In this document: in pieces, positions 8,814-18,168 of the stretch
Layout of the letters: every line of letters starts with the position of its first letter
Numbering within the stretch: the first letter of the stretch is position 1
Assembly: GCF_004797125.1 (NCBI RefSeq)
Contig: NZ_CP038810.1
Coordinates: forward strand, 2,666,001 to 2,730,000
Reading direction: 5' to 3'
Length of the DNA stretch: 64,000 nt
From: Flavobacterium sangjuense
GTDB taxonomy: Bacteria; Bacteroidota; Bacteroidia; Flavobacteriales; Flavobacteriaceae
Translations under genes and position numbers: made by a program
Notes under the pieces: model-generated
What the model saw: only the letters and a program-made list of their open reading frames with translations
The model's database searches: none
What the model was told of the DNA's origin: nothing

Positions 8814-9946
8814 TGAGCGAAAGTAAAATACACCTCAACACTATAGAAGAAGCCATCGAAGACATTCGACAAGGTAAAATTATTATTGTAGTTGATGACG
8901 AAGATCGTGAAAACGAAGGTGATTTTTTGGCTGCAGCCGAAAAAGTAACGCCCGAAATGATAAACTTCATGGCGACTCACGGAAAAGGTTTAATCTGTGC
9001 GCCATTGACGGAGAAACGTTGTGATGAATTAGAATTACATTCGATGGTAAAAAATAACACCGACCATATGGAAACCGCTTTCACCGTTTCTGTAGATTTA
9101 AAAGGTCATGGTGTAACCACAGGAATATCAGCTTCTGACAGAGCTAAAACGGTTTTGGCTTTAATAAAGGAAGACACCAAACCCTACGATTTAGCGCGCC
9201 CTGGGCATATTTTCCCACTTATTGCAAAACAAGGTGGTGTATTGCGTCGAACTGGTCATACCGAAGCCGCTATCGATTTTGCCCGCTTAGCCGGATTTAA
9301 ATCGGCAGGCGTAATTTGTGAAATCATGAACGAAGATGGTTCTATGGCTCGCTTGCCGGAACTGGTAAAAGTGGCTAAGAAATTCAATCTTAAACTCGTT
9401 TCTATTGAAAACTTAGTGGCCTATAGAATGCAACACGATAGTTTGATTGTCAAAAAAGATGATTTTGAGATCGAAACCCGTTTTGGTAAATTCCGTTTAC
9501 GTGCCTACCAACAAACCACTAACAAACAAGTACATTTGGCATTGACCAAAGGAAGCTGGAATTTGGGCGATCCAATACTTACCCGAATTAATTCTACCCA
9601 AGCGAATAATGACATACTGAATACGTTAGCCACCGCAATGGATAAAAAGCTGGACGATGTTTTTAACCGAATTATTGAAGAAGAAAAAGGAGCCATTCTA
9701 TTCATCAACCAGGAAGTTGACTCTTCGGATTTATTGCATCGATTAACCGAGTTGAAACATTTACAAGCCGAAGGCATTTTCAAAGTACCACAAATCAAGA
9801 TGGACGTCAAGGATTTTGGTATCGGTGCGCAAATACTCCATGATATTGACATCTCCAAAATACGCCTTATCTCAAACACGACGCAAACCAAGCGTGTCGG
9901 AATGATTGGATATGGATTAGAAATAACGGAATATGTGGTTTATTAA
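8813..9946 (+). CDS. ribB: 3,4-dihydroxy-2-butanone-4-phosphate synthase with degenerate GTP cyclohydrolase II domain
   Basis: The protein has 377 residues with the RibBA layout. The N-terminal DHBP synthase domain (about 1-205) is intact: [11 protein letters not shown] near residue 27 and [14 protein letters not shown] near 150 are the catalytic loops. The C-terminal domain aligns by pattern with RibA, but the three zinc cysteines (CxxxDxxxSxRCDC region, residues about 257-275) are replaced by a Cys-free stretch [16 protein letters not shown], and the RQEGRGIG loop reads [10 protein letters not shown]. It should therefore make the four-carbon riboflavin precursor but not open GTP. A separate ribA elsewhere would be needed. 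It is translationally coupled to the lpt gene. Confidence 0.88.
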   Translation: MSESKIHLNTIEEAIEDIRQGKIIIVVDDEDRENEGDFLAAAEKVTPEMINFMATHGKGLICAPLTEKRCDELELHSMVKNNTDHMETAFTVSVDLKGHGVTTGISASDRAKTVLALIKEDTKPYDLARPGHIFPLIAKQGGVLRRTGHTEAAIDFARLAGFKSAGVICEIMNEDGSMARLPELVKVAKKFNLKLVSIENLVAYRMQHDSLIVKKDDFEIETRFGKFRLRAYQQTTNKQVHLALTKGSWNLGDPILTRINSTQANNDILNTLATAMDKKLDDVFNRIIEEEKGAILFINQEVDSSDLLHRLTELKHLQAEGIFKVPQIKMDVKDFGIGAQILHDIDISKIRLISNTTQTKRVGMIGYGLEITEYVVY

Positions 9947-9967
9947 ATAACTATAGTAATCCCAAAT

Positions 9968-10026
9968 AAAAAACCTTCAAGTTTGCTTCGCCAGTTCGCT
10001 GCGCTCGTGTTCTTGAAGGTTTTTTT
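9968..10026 (+). terminator. Rho-independent terminator after ribB
   Basis: A 14-bp perfect stem pairs AAAAAACCTTCAAG (9968-9981) with CTTGAAGGTTTTTT (10012-10025) and ends in a T run. The 30-base loop is GC-richer and contains TTCGC/GCG words that can form a small inner hairpin. It closes the dgkA-to-ribB run. Confidence 0.85.
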
Positions 10027-10055
10027 GTGGAGCGATGAAAAGGAGTGATAAATAA

Positions 10056-10084
10056 CATTTAAAAGATTTAAAATCTTTTAAATG
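10056..10084. promoter_or_regulatory. 13-bp palindrome upstream of the arginine operon
   Basis: CATTTAAAAGATT and AATCTTTTAAATG form a perfect inverted repeat with a 3-base centre. It lies about 30 bases upstream of the promoter elements of the arginine operon. It could be an operator or the terminator of a short leader. Nothing in the sequence decides between these. Confidence 0.4.
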
Positions 10085-10115
10085 CTATACAATTAAGATA
10101 TTTTATCTTTATTTA

Positions 10116-10146
10116 TTTGTTTGGTAATAATTAATATCTATTTTTG
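10116..10146 (+). promoter_or_regulatory. Promoter of the arginine operon
   Basis: TTTG at 10116-10119 is followed after 19 bases by TATTTTTG at 10139-10146, a full TTTG-N19-TAnnTTTG Bacteroidetes promoter. The first ATG of the operon lies 17 bases downstream, giving a very short leader. Confidence 0.65.
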
Positions 10147-10163
10147 TCAAAAAAAATAGAAGG

Positions 10164-10742
10164 ATGACTATCACCATTGTACAAAGCAATGCGCAACATT
10201 TAATCTTTTGCGAAGCCATAATAGCCGAAATGGAACACTCGGCACAAATACGCGGTACCGGAATTGCCAAGCGTTCGGCTGCTTATTTGAGTAAAAAAAT
10301 CGTAGACGGAAACAGCATCATAGCCTTAACGGAAGAAAACGAATGGGCTGGCTTTTGTTATATCGAAACCTGGAGCCATGAAAAATTTGTCGCTAATTCA
10401 GGATTAATTGTCGCTCCAAAATACCGAAAATTGGGCTTGGCCCGAAAAATCAAGAAAGCAATCTTCAATCTGTCCAGAGAGAAATATCCGAATGCCAAAA
10501 TATTTGGTTTGACTACTGGTTTGGCCGTGATGAAAATCAATAGCGAATTGGGTTACGAACCGGTAACCTATTCCGAATTGACCCAAGACGAGAACTTCTG
10601 GAAAGGCTGTAAAAGCTGCGTTAACTATGAAATATTACTATCGAAAGACAAAAAAAACTGTTTGTGTACCGCCATGTTATTCGATCAGCCTGAAATTAAA
10701 AAACAAAATGAATCCAATGAAAAAAGTAGTTTTAGCATATAG
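10164..10742 (+). CDS. GNAT-family N-acyltransferase, first gene of the arginine operon
   Basis: The protein has 192 residues with a GNAT core. The acetyl-CoA loop is VAPKYRKLGLARKIKKA, a R/Q-x-x-G-x-A/G variant, preceded by a beta-strand pair (WAGFCYIETW, SGLIVAP). It opens the arginine operon and there is no argA or argJ in the cluster, so it probably supplies the N-acylglutamate at the first step. A cysteine-containing C-terminal tail (KKNCLCTAML) follows the core. The coding end overlaps the argG start by 26 bases in another frame. The acyl group (acetyl or succinyl) is not visible here; see argF'. Confidence 0.75.
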   Translation: MTITIVQSNAQHLIFCEAIIAEMEHSAQIRGTGIAKRSAAYLSKKIVDGNSIIALTEENEWAGFCYIETWSHEKFVANSGLIVAPKYRKLGLARKIKKAIFNLSREKYPNAKIFGLTTGLAVMKINSELGYEPVTYSELTQDENFWKGCKSCVNYEILLSKDKKNCLCTAMLFDQPEIKKQNESNEKSSFSI

Positions 10743-11916
10743 CGGAGGTTTGGATACTTCTTTTTGTGCGGTGTATTTATCAAAAGATAAAGGCTATGAA
10801 GTACATGCCGTAACCGTCAATACCGGTGGTTTTTCTGCGGAAGATATTGTGGCTATCGAAAAACGCGCTTATGAATTGGGTGTTCATTCCTATACTTGCG
10901 TCGATGCGGTGCAAACCTATTATGATACTTGCGTAAAATATCTAATTTATGGTAATGTTTTAAAAAATAACACATATCCACTTTCAGTAAGTGCCGAAAG
11001 AACGATTCAGGCGAAATCTATTGCGGGGTACGCCAAAAGTATCAATGCTGATGCGATTGCGCACGGAAGCACAGGAGCCGGAAATGACCAAGTACGTTTT
11101 GATGTTATCTTCTCGGTTATGTGTCCGACTATCGAAATCATCACGCCAATCAGAGATTTGAAATTGTCGAGAGAAGCGGAGATTGATTTTCTAAAAGCAA
11201 ACAAGGTCGAAATGAACTTCGATAAAGCGTTGTACTCTATCAACAAAGGGCTTTGGGGAACATCTGTCGGCGGAAAAGAAACCTTGACATCTAATCTTTC
11301 TTTACCGGAAGCTTCATTTCCATCGCAATTAGAAAAGACAGAAGCCGATAAAACCGAAATAACGTTAGAATTCAAACAAGGCGAATTAGTCGCAGTAGAC
11401 AACACAAGCTTTTCGCATCCAAGCGAAGCGATTTTATATTTAGAACAATTGGCGACACCGTTTGCCATCGGAAGAGATATTCACGTAGGCGATACGATTG
11501 TAGGCATCAAAGGAAGAGTCGGTTTTGAAGCGGCTTCAGCATTAATCATTCTGAAAGCGCATCATTTGTTGGAGAAACATACGCTGTCCAAATTCCAATT
11601 AAACCTAAAAAGCCAGTTGGCCGATTGGTACGGAACATGGTTGCACGAAGGCTTGTTTTTAGATCCTGTGATGCGTGATATTGAAACTTTCTTTGCTAAC
11701 ACACAAAGCACAGTTAATGGAAAGGTAACCGTAACGCTCTTACCCTACAGATTTGTGCTTAACGGTATCGAATCCAATAATGACTTGATGGCTTCGAAAT
11801 TCGGAAGTTATGGCGAAATGAACTTGACTTGGTCAGGCGAAGATGTAAAAGGCTATTCTAAAATCATCAGCAATTCGTTAGCGATTTACAATCAAGTAAA
11901 CCCTGATAAATTATAA
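10717..11916 (+). CDS. argG: Argininosuccinate synthase
   Basis: With the start MKKVVLAYSGGLDTSFCAVY the protein is 399 residues, normal for the family; an ATG 9 bases earlier is also possible. AYSGGLDTS is the ATP-pyrophosphatase loop. A second signature, ADAIAHGSTGAGNDQVRFD, binds aspartate/citrulline. It joins citrulline and aspartate in the cytoplasm. It overlaps the GNAT gene and is followed by argC after 2 bases. Confidence 0.95.
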   Translation: MKKVVLAYSGGLDTSFCAVYLSKDKGYEVHAVTVNTGGFSAEDIVAIEKRAYELGVHSYTCVDAVQTYYDTCVKYLIYGNVLKNNTYPLSVSAERTIQAKSIAGYAKSINADAIAHGSTGAGNDQVRFDVIFSVMCPTIEIITPIRDLKLSREAEIDFLKANKVEMNFDKALYSINKGLWGTSVGGKETLTSNLSLPEASFPSQLEKTEADKTEITLEFKQGELVAVDNTSFSHPSEAILYLEQLATPFAIGRDIHVGDTIVGIKGRVGFEAASALIILKAHHLLEKHTLSKFQLNLKSQLADWYGTWLHEGLFLDPVMRDIETFFANTQSTVNGKVTVTLLPYRFVLNGIESNNDLMASKFGSYGEMNLTWSGEDVKGYSKIISNSLAIYNQVNPDKL

Positions 11917-11918
11917 TC

Positions 11919-12893
11919 ATGGAAAACAAATATAACATCGGAATCGTTGGCGCTGCAGGTTATACCGGTGGTGAACTCCTCCGATTGTTGTTGAACCATC
12001 CAAAGATTGCCATTGCTTTTGCTTTGAGTAGAAGTCAGGCAGGCAATGCGGTTTCGAGCGTACACACTGATTTGTTTGGCGAAACGGATTTGGTTTTCAC
12101 CAATGAATATATCGATACTATTGATGTCTTGTTTTTGTGTCTGCCTCACAAGGAAAGCAAAAATTGGATTGAAAGTCATTCGATTAGTAATAACGTAAAA
12201 ATCATCGATTTGGGAAATGATTTCAGATTGGAAGGAGCATTTAACAAAGGTGAATTTGTTTATGGTTTACCCGAAATGAATTCAGAAGCCATAAAATCAG
12301 CCAATTACATAGCCAATCCGGGTTGTTTTGCTACCGCGATTCAATTAGCCTTATTGCCTTTGGCGAAAGCCGAATTATTGCAAACCGTTTACACGACAGG
12401 CATAACAGGTTCTACAGGCGCGGGACAGTCATTACAACAAACGACACATTTTACGTGGAGAGCGAATAATATATCGGCTTATAAAACGTTGACTCACCAA
12501 CACGTAGCAGAAATTTGTAATACGTTAGAAAAGTTAACCAATCATAAAGTCAATTTGGAATTTGTGCCCTGGCGTGGCGATTTCACCCGAGGGATTTTTA
12601 CCAGTTCCACCTTGCAAACCAATTTGGATATAGCAGCTTTAACCGCACTTTACGAAGACTTTTACAAAAGCAATCCATTTGTATTTGTGTCAAAAGAAAC
12701 TATCGATTTGAAACAAGTAGTGAATACGAACAAATGTCTGTTACATATCGAAAAAGAGGGCGATCACATCGTCATCCATTCGGTAATTGACAATTTGATA
12801 AAAGGCGCTTCCGGTCAGGCGGTGCATAATATGAATTTGATGTTGGGTTTCGAACCAACACTCGGACTAAAACTAAAAGCATCCGCATTTTAA
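11919..12893 (+). CDS. argC: N-acetyl-gamma-glutamyl-phosphate reductase
   Basis: The protein has 324 residues. The NADP loop is GIVGAAGYTGGELLRLLL and the catalytic cysteine lies in ANPGCFATAIQLAL. The HQHVAEI region supplies the catalytic histidine. It reduces N-acylglutamyl phosphate to the semialdehyde. It sits between argG and argD with 2- and 10-base gaps. Confidence 0.95.
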   Translation: MENKYNIGIVGAAGYTGGELLRLLLNHPKIAIAFALSRSQAGNAVSSVHTDLFGETDLVFTNEYIDTIDVLFLCLPHKESKNWIESHSISNNVKIIDLGNDFRLEGAFNKGEFVYGLPEMNSEAIKSANYIANPGCFATAIQLALLPLAKAELLQTVYTTGITGSTGAGQSLQQTTHFTWRANNISAYKTLTHQHVAEICNTLEKLTNHKVNLEFVPWRGDFTRGIFTSSTLQTNLDIAALTALYEDFYKSNPFVFVSKETIDLKQVVNTNKCLLHIEKEGDHIVIHSVIDNLIKGASGQAVHNMNLMLGFEPTLGLKLKASAF

Positions 12894-12903
12894 AAGAAAG
12901 ATT

Positions 12904-14049
12904 ATGAAATTATTTGATGTATATCCATTATTCGATCTGAACTTCGTGAAAGCGGAAGGCAGTTACGTTTGGACCGACAAAAACGAAAAATACTTAGATT
13001 TATACGGTGGTCATGCCGTAATTTCTATTGGCCACAGTCATCCTTTTTATGTCAACAAAGTGACTGAGCAATTGCAAAATATTGGCTTTTATTCCAATTC
13101 GGTTAAAATTCCAATTCAGGAAGAAGTTGCAGCATTATTAGGGAAAATCAGCGGTTACAACGATTACAACTTTTTTATGTGTAATTCGGGTGCCGAAGCC
13201 AACGAAAACGCAATAAAACTTGCCTCATTCCACACCGGAAGAAAAAAGAACATCTGCTTCACCAAAGCTTTTCATGGCCGAACTGCCGCTGCAGTAGCAG
13301 CAACCGACAACAAGAGTATCATCGCGCCGGTCAACGAAACCGACAATTTTATTTTTGTTCCTTTCAACAACACAACACTATTGGAGGAAGCTTTTGCAAA
13401 CAACGAAATTTCCTCCGTAATCATCGAAGGTATTCAGGGTGTTGCAGGTGTTCAGATTCCGGAAGTTTCTTTTTTACAAAAAATCAGAAGCCTATGTGAT
13501 AAAAATGAGGCTGTTTTTATTTGCGACGAAATCCAATCCGGTTACGGAAGAACAGGAAAGTTTTTTGCACACCAACACGCGAATATCAAAGCTGATATTA
13601 TCACGGTTGCCAAAGGGATGGGTAACGGATTTCCGGTTGGCGGCGTATTGATTTCACCTGAGATTAAAGCCAAACACGGTTTGCTCGGGACAACTTTTGG
13701 TGGAAATTATTTGGCTTGTGCTGCTTCGAAAGCGGTTTTGGAAGTCCTTGCATCGGAAAATTTAATGCAGAACGCCATCGAAGCCGGCGATTATTTATTC
13801 GAGCAATTAAAAGATGACGAAAACATTGCGGAAATCAGATACCAGGGCTTGATGTTTGGCATCGAATTAAAAACGCCTTGCGCTCCATTCAGAAACCAAT
13901 TGTTGCAGGACTTTAAAATCCTAACCGGAAATGCTTCCTGTCCGAATACGTTGCGAATTCTTCCGGCTTTAACTATTACCAAAGCCGAATTGGATTTATT
14001 TATCAAAGCCTTCAAAACCATTTCGCAATCTAAATTAGTAACGATATGA
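12904..14049 (+). CDS. argD: Acetylornithine (or succinylornithine) aminotransferase
   Basis: The protein has 381 residues and is a class III PLP aminotransferase. The phosphate loop is NSGAEANENAIKLA, the aspartate for the ring nitrogen is in FICDEIQSGYGRTG, and the PLP lysine is in VAKGMGNGFPVGG. It converts N-acylglutamate semialdehyde to N-acylornithine. The stop overlaps the argF' start by 4 bases. Confidence 0.94.
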   Translation: MKLFDVYPLFDLNFVKAEGSYVWTDKNEKYLDLYGGHAVISIGHSHPFYVNKVTEQLQNIGFYSNSVKIPIQEEVAALLGKISGYNDYNFFMCNSGAEANENAIKLASFHTGRKKNICFTKAFHGRTAAAVAATDNKSIIAPVNETDNFIFVPFNNTTLLEEAFANNEISSVIIEGIQGVAGVQIPEVSFLQKIRSLCDKNEAVFICDEIQSGYGRTGKFFAHQHANIKADIITVAKGMGNGFPVGGVLISPEIKAKHGLLGTTFGGNYLACAASKAVLEVLASENLMQNAIEAGDYLFEQLKDDENIAEIRYQGLMFGIELKTPCAPFRNQLLQDFKILTGNASCPNTLRILPALTITKAELDLFIKAFKTISQSKLVTI

Positions 14050-15005
14050 AAAGATTTTTCTCCGCTGATGATGTTACGGATTTAGATGCTTTAGTACAAG
14101 ATGCTATTGACATTAAAAAATCTCCTTTGCTAAAAAGTGATATAGGAAAAGGCAAAACGCTTGGTTTGGTATTTTTAAATTCCAGTCTGAGAACGAGACT
14201 GAGTACGCAAAAAGCCGCTCAAAACTTAGGTTTAAATACCATCGTTTTAAATGCAGCTCAGGAAGCCTGGACCTGGGAATTTGAAGAGGGCGCCATCATG
14301 AATGGCTCGACGGTTGAACATATCAAAGATGCCGCAAACGTACTGAGTCAGTATTGTGACATCATCGGTTTGAGATGTTTTGCAGGTTTGACCAATAAAG
14401 AAGAAGATGTTTCAGAAAAGATATTTTCATTATTCGAAAAATATGCAAGCGTTCCTGTAATTTCTTTGGAATCGGCGACTTTGCATCCATTGCAGAGTTT
14501 GGCCGATTGTATTACGATAGCAGAACATTTGCCTTATGATAAAAAACCAAAAGTCGTCCTTACCTGGGCGCCACACATCAAATCTATTCCACAGGCAGTG
14601 GGAAATTCTTTTGCGCAATGGATGAACAAAACGGATTTTGAGTTTGTCATTACGCATCCAAAAGGGTATGAATTAGACACCCAATTTTCCCAAAAAGCTA
14701 CCATCGAGCACAACCAACAAAAGGCTTTGCAAGATGCTGATTTTGTGTATGTAAAAAACTGGTCTTCTTTTGAAGATTACGGACAAGTAGTACCTGTGAA
14801 TGAAGATTGGTTATTGACCAATGAAAAATTAGAAGTAACCAATAACGCCAAAATAATGCATTGTCTTCCGGTAAGAAGAAATGTGGAAGTAAGCGATGAA
14901 GTTTTAGACAGTGAGAACTCCTTAATCTACGAGCAAGCCAACAACAGAACGTTTGCGGCGCAAGTCATTTTGGAAAAAATAGTAAAAGGAAATGAAAAAG
15001 CTTAA
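14046..15005 (+). CDS. argF': N-acylornithine carbamoyltransferase (ArgF', probably succinyl-ornithine type)
   Basis: The protein has 319 residues. The carbamoyl-phosphate loop is NSSLRTRLSTQKAA (residues about 45-58) and the C-terminal HCLPVRRN motif is present. Both match the knotted AOTCase/SOTCase branch rather than ordinary ornithine carbamoyltransferase. The specificity position is residue 90. It is Glu in Xanthomonas AOTCase and Pro90 in Bacteroides SOTCase, and here the stretch reads NGSTVEHIKD, with Val90. Loss of the Glu favours a succinylated substrate. The long matching stretch WAPHIKSIPQAVGNSFAQWM is also SOTCase-like. It makes N-acylcitrulline, which argE then deacylates. Confidence 0.9.
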   Translation: MKRFFSADDVTDLDALVQDAIDIKKSPLLKSDIGKGKTLGLVFLNSSLRTRLSTQKAAQNLGLNTIVLNAAQEAWTWEFEEGAIMNGSTVEHIKDAANVLSQYCDIIGLRCFAGLTNKEEDVSEKIFSLFEKYASVPVISLESATLHPLQSLADCITIAEHLPYDKKPKVVLTWAPHIKSIPQAVGNSFAQWMNKTDFEFVITHPKGYELDTQFSQKATIEHNQQKALQDADFVYVKNWSSFEDYGQVVPVNEDWLLTNEKLEVTNNAKIMHCLPVRRNVEVSDEVLDSENSLIYEQANNRTFAAQVILEKIVKGNEKA

Positions 15006-15783
15006 CATCATTAAAATTGGCGGGAACATTATAGATGACGAACTTCAATTAGAGGAGTTTTTGTATGCTTTGGCTACACTTAATGAACCTTTTATTTTAG
15101 TACACGGCGGCGGAAAATTGGCAACCGATTTGGCAACCGATTTAAACATTCCGCAAGAAATGATTGACGGCAGAAGAGTAACCAATGCACAAACTTTAAA
15201 GATTGCAACGATGGTTTATGCCGGTTATATCAATAAAAACATAGTAGCGTTATTACAAAAACACAAGCGAAACAGCATCGGATTATCGGGTGCGGATGCC
15301 AATTTAATTCAAACGACTAAACGAAATCCGGAGCCAATCGACTTTGGGTTCGTAGGCGATGTAAAACCAGATGGAATCAACATTGCTTTTTTAAAACAGT
15401 TATTGCAACTCGGAATTACTCCGGTGATTAGCGCCATCACGCACGACGGCAACGGGCAATTATTGAACACTAATGCCGATTCAATTGCCAATACCATTGC
15501 GGTGAGTTTGTCTCGAACTTTTGACACCCAACTGATTTATTGTTTCGAAAAAAACGGTGTTTTGTATCATCCTGAAGACGAGAATTCGGTCATTCCGGTA
15601 TTGGATTGGAATATGTTTCAGACGTTAAAAAGCGAAGGCGTTATCAGCAAAGGCATGTTGCCGAAATTAGAAAACTGTTTTCAGGCATTGGAACAAAAAG
15701 TTGGCAAAATAGGCATCATCAATGCCAAAAATATATCAGGATTTATCAACAACAAAACCCATGAAGGAACAAGTATTCAATAA
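14992..15783 (+). CDS. argB: Acetylglutamate kinase family (N-acylglutamate kinase)
   Basis: The protein has 263 residues of the amino-acid-kinase fold. It begins KLNIIKIGGNIIDD and has the VHGGGK glycine loop and a GLSGADANLI substrate loop. It phosphorylates N-acylglutamate. It overlaps argF' by 14 bases and argE by 23 bases. Whether it takes acetyl- or succinylglutamate depends on the operon's route and cannot be read directly. Confidence 0.92.
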   Translation: MKKLNIIKIGGNIIDDELQLEEFLYALATLNEPFILVHGGGKLATDLATDLNIPQEMIDGRRVTNAQTLKIATMVYAGYINKNIVALLQKHKRNSIGLSGADANLIQTTKRNPEPIDFGFVGDVKPDGINIAFLKQLLQLGITPVISAITHDGNGQLLNTNADSIANTIAVSLSRTFDTQLIYCFEKNGVLYHPEDENSVIPVLDWNMFQTLKSEGVISKGMLPKLENCFQALEQKVGKIGIINAKNISGFINNKTHEGTSIQ

Positions 15784-16843
15784 CACTACAACTGATTTAT
15801 TTCAATCGGCTTTCAGTCTTTTAAAGGAGTTGATTGCGATTCCATCTTTGAGCAAAAGCGAAGATAAAACCGCGGATTGTATCCAACAGTTTTTGGAAGA
15901 TTTTGGTGTGCCAACACACAGAGTCATGAATAATGTTTGGGCGTATAATCAATTTTATGATGCATCGAAACCTACTATTTTACTCAATTCACATCACGAT
16001 ACTGTTAAACCAAATTCCGGTTATACGTTGAATCCATTTGAACCCATTGAAAAAGATGGCAAGTTATATGGTTTAGGAAGCAATGATGCAGGCGGTGCTT
16101 TGGTAAGTTTGATAGCGACATTTTTATATTTTTGGGACAAGCCCAATATGAAATACAACATTATTTTGACCGCTACAGCCGAAGAAGAAATCTCAGGAAT
16201 CAATGGTGTGGAATCGATTTATAGCCAATTGGGGAATATCGATTTTGCTATCGTCGGCGAACCAACAGAAATGAATTTAGCGATAGCCGAAAAAGGATTG
16301 TTGGTTTTAGATTGTGTAGCCAAAGGAACATCATCGCACGCTGCACATCCGAATCCTGACAATGCAATTTTGAATGCGATAAAAGACATCAATTGGTTCA
16401 ATAATTACCATTTCGAAAAAGTATCGGATTTGTTAGGCGAAGTTAAAATGACGGTAACTATTATTAATAGCGGTTCGCAACACAATGTCGTGCCCGATTC
16501 TTGTCAGTTTACGGTAGATGTGAGAACGACAGAACAATATTCTAATACTGAAGTTTTCAACATCATCAAAGAAAATATCAGCAGTGAAGTAACAGCACGT
16601 TCTTTGCGATTGAATTCGTCATCGATACCGTTAACGCATCCGTTTGTACAAGCCGGATTGCAATTGGGCAGAACGTACTATGGTTCGCCAACGTCTTCCG
16701 ATCAAGCGGTAATTCCTTGTCCGTCATTAAAAATGGGTCCGGGTTTATCAACCCGTTCGCACAGCAGTGACGAATTTATTTATGTGGCCGAAATCAAAGA
16801 AGCCCTCGAGATTTATAAAACTATTTTAATGCAAATTCTATAA
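15761..16843 (+). CDS. argE: M20-family deacylase (ArgE-type)
   Basis: The start MKEQVFNNTT inside the argB 3' end gives 360 residues; an earlier in-frame ATG would extend the overlap to 62 bases. The zinc ligands are in LLNSHHDTVKP, SNDAGGALVS and TATAEEEISG, the classic M20 set. It removes the acyl group from N-acylcitrulline (or N-acylornithine) in the cytoplasm. It is followed by argH after 2 bases. Confidence 0.9.
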   Translation: MKEQVFNNTTTDLFQSAFSLLKELIAIPSLSKSEDKTADCIQQFLEDFGVPTHRVMNNVWAYNQFYDASKPTILLNSHHDTVKPNSGYTLNPFEPIEKDGKLYGLGSNDAGGALVSLIATFLYFWDKPNMKYNIILTATAEEEISGINGVESIYSQLGNIDFAIVGEPTEMNLAIAEKGLLVLDCVAKGTSSHAAHPNPDNAILNAIKDINWFNNYHFEKVSDLLGEVKMTVTIINSGSQHNVVPDSCQFTVDVRTTEQYSNTEVFNIIKENISSEVTARSLRLNSSSIPLTHPFVQAGLQLGRTYYGSPTSSDQAVIPCPSLKMGPGLSTRSHSSDEFIYVAEIKEALEIYKTILMQIL

Positions 16844-16845
16844 CC

Positions 16846-18168
16846 ATGGCAACTAAAATATGGCAAAAAACAGCAAGCAATCCTGAAGGTTCGGGAGCAG
16901 CACATTCGGCAATTGTCGAGAAGTTTACTGTGGGCAATGATGTCGCCTTTGATTATGTCCTGGCGGAGTTTGATGTGTTGGGTTCGTTAGCGCATTGCGA
17001 AATGTTGCATTCCATTGGTTTATTAACTAATGAAGAATGGAAAACCATAGAAATCGAACTCAAAAATATTTTAATCGAAATAGCTCAAGGAAATTTTAGC
17101 ATTGAAGAAGGCATTGAAGACATTCATTCTCAGGTGGAGCATTTACTGATTCAAAGAATTGGTGAGGCCGGCAAGAAAATCCACAGTGGTCGTTCGAGAA
17201 ATGACCAAGTGTTGACTGATTTGAAATTGTATTTAAAGTCGGAAATTAAAAACATCCTTGGACAGACAGAAACCGTATTTAATACATTGATTCAATTAAG
17301 TAACCAACACAAAGAAACTTTGCTTCCGGGTTATACGCATTTGCAAATTGCGATGCCATCGTCTTTTGGACTTTGGTTTGGTGCTTATGCCGAGAGTTTG
17401 GTTGATGATATGGAATTGTTATTGGCAGCTTATAATGTGACCAATAAAAGTCCGTTAGGTTCCGGTGCGGGTTATGGAAGTTCGTTTCCTTTGGACAGAC
17501 AATTGACCGCTGATTTGTTGGGATTTAAAACGCTGAATGTCAATTCGGTTTATGCTCAAATGACCAGAGGAAAATCGGAGAAAGTATTGGCTATGGCGAT
17601 GTCTGGCATTGCAGCTACGCTTAACAAGTTTGCCTATGATATGTGCTTGTATCTCAATCAAAACTTTGGGTTCATTGCTTTTCCGGATACGTTGACTACC
17701 GGCAGCAGCATTATGCCACACAAAAAGAATCCCGATGTTTTTGAAATCATCAGAGCGCGAACTAACAGAATTCAGGCGTTGCCAAATGAGTTAATTTTGC
17801 TGACGAACAATTTGCCATCGGGTTACCACAGAGACTTTCAGTTGACTAAGGAAGGTTTGTTTCCGGCGATTCAGTCGTTGAAAGATTGTTTGATTATGTT
17901 CGATTTTATGTTACAACACATCGAAATCAAAACCGATATCGTCAAAGATCCGAAATACGATTATATGTTTAGTGTGGAAAATGTGAACCAACAAGTAGTA
18001 GACGGTATTCCATTTAGAGAAGCGTATAAAAACATTGGCTTAACTATTGAAAGTGATTTGTTTGAACCAAATTATAATTTGCAACACAGCCATGTTGGAA
18101 GCATTGGTAATTTAGGAAACGAACAGATTATAGCTTCTTTTAACGAAATTAAAGCCCAATTTATTTAA
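16846..18168 (+). CDS. argH: Argininosuccinate lyase
   Basis: The protein has 440 residues. The fumarase/aspartase signature GSSIMPHKKNPDVFE is present, with the flexible catalytic serine loop, and HSGRSRNDQV supplies the substrate site. It releases arginine and fumarate and completes the pathway encoded by this operon. Its 3' end overlaps the convergent lrp gene by 8 bases. Confidence 0.95.
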   Translation: MATKIWQKTASNPEGSGAAHSAIVEKFTVGNDVAFDYVLAEFDVLGSLAHCEMLHSIGLLTNEEWKTIEIELKNILIEIAQGNFSIEEGIEDIHSQVEHLLIQRIGEAGKKIHSGRSRNDQVLTDLKLYLKSEIKNILGQTETVFNTLIQLSNQHKETLLPGYTHLQIAMPSSFGLWFGAYAESLVDDMELLLAAYNVTNKSPLGSGAGYGSSFPLDRQLTADLLGFKTLNVNSVYAQMTRGKSEKVLAMAMSGIAATLNKFAYDMCLYLNQNFGFIAFPDTLTTGSSIMPHKKNPDVFEIIRARTNRIQALPNELILLTNNLPSGYHRDFQLTKEGLFPAIQSLKDCLIMFDFMLQHIEIKTDIVKDPKYDYMFSVENVNQQVVDGIPFREAYKNIGLTIESDLFEPNYNLQHSHVGSIGNLGNEQIIASFNEIKAQFI

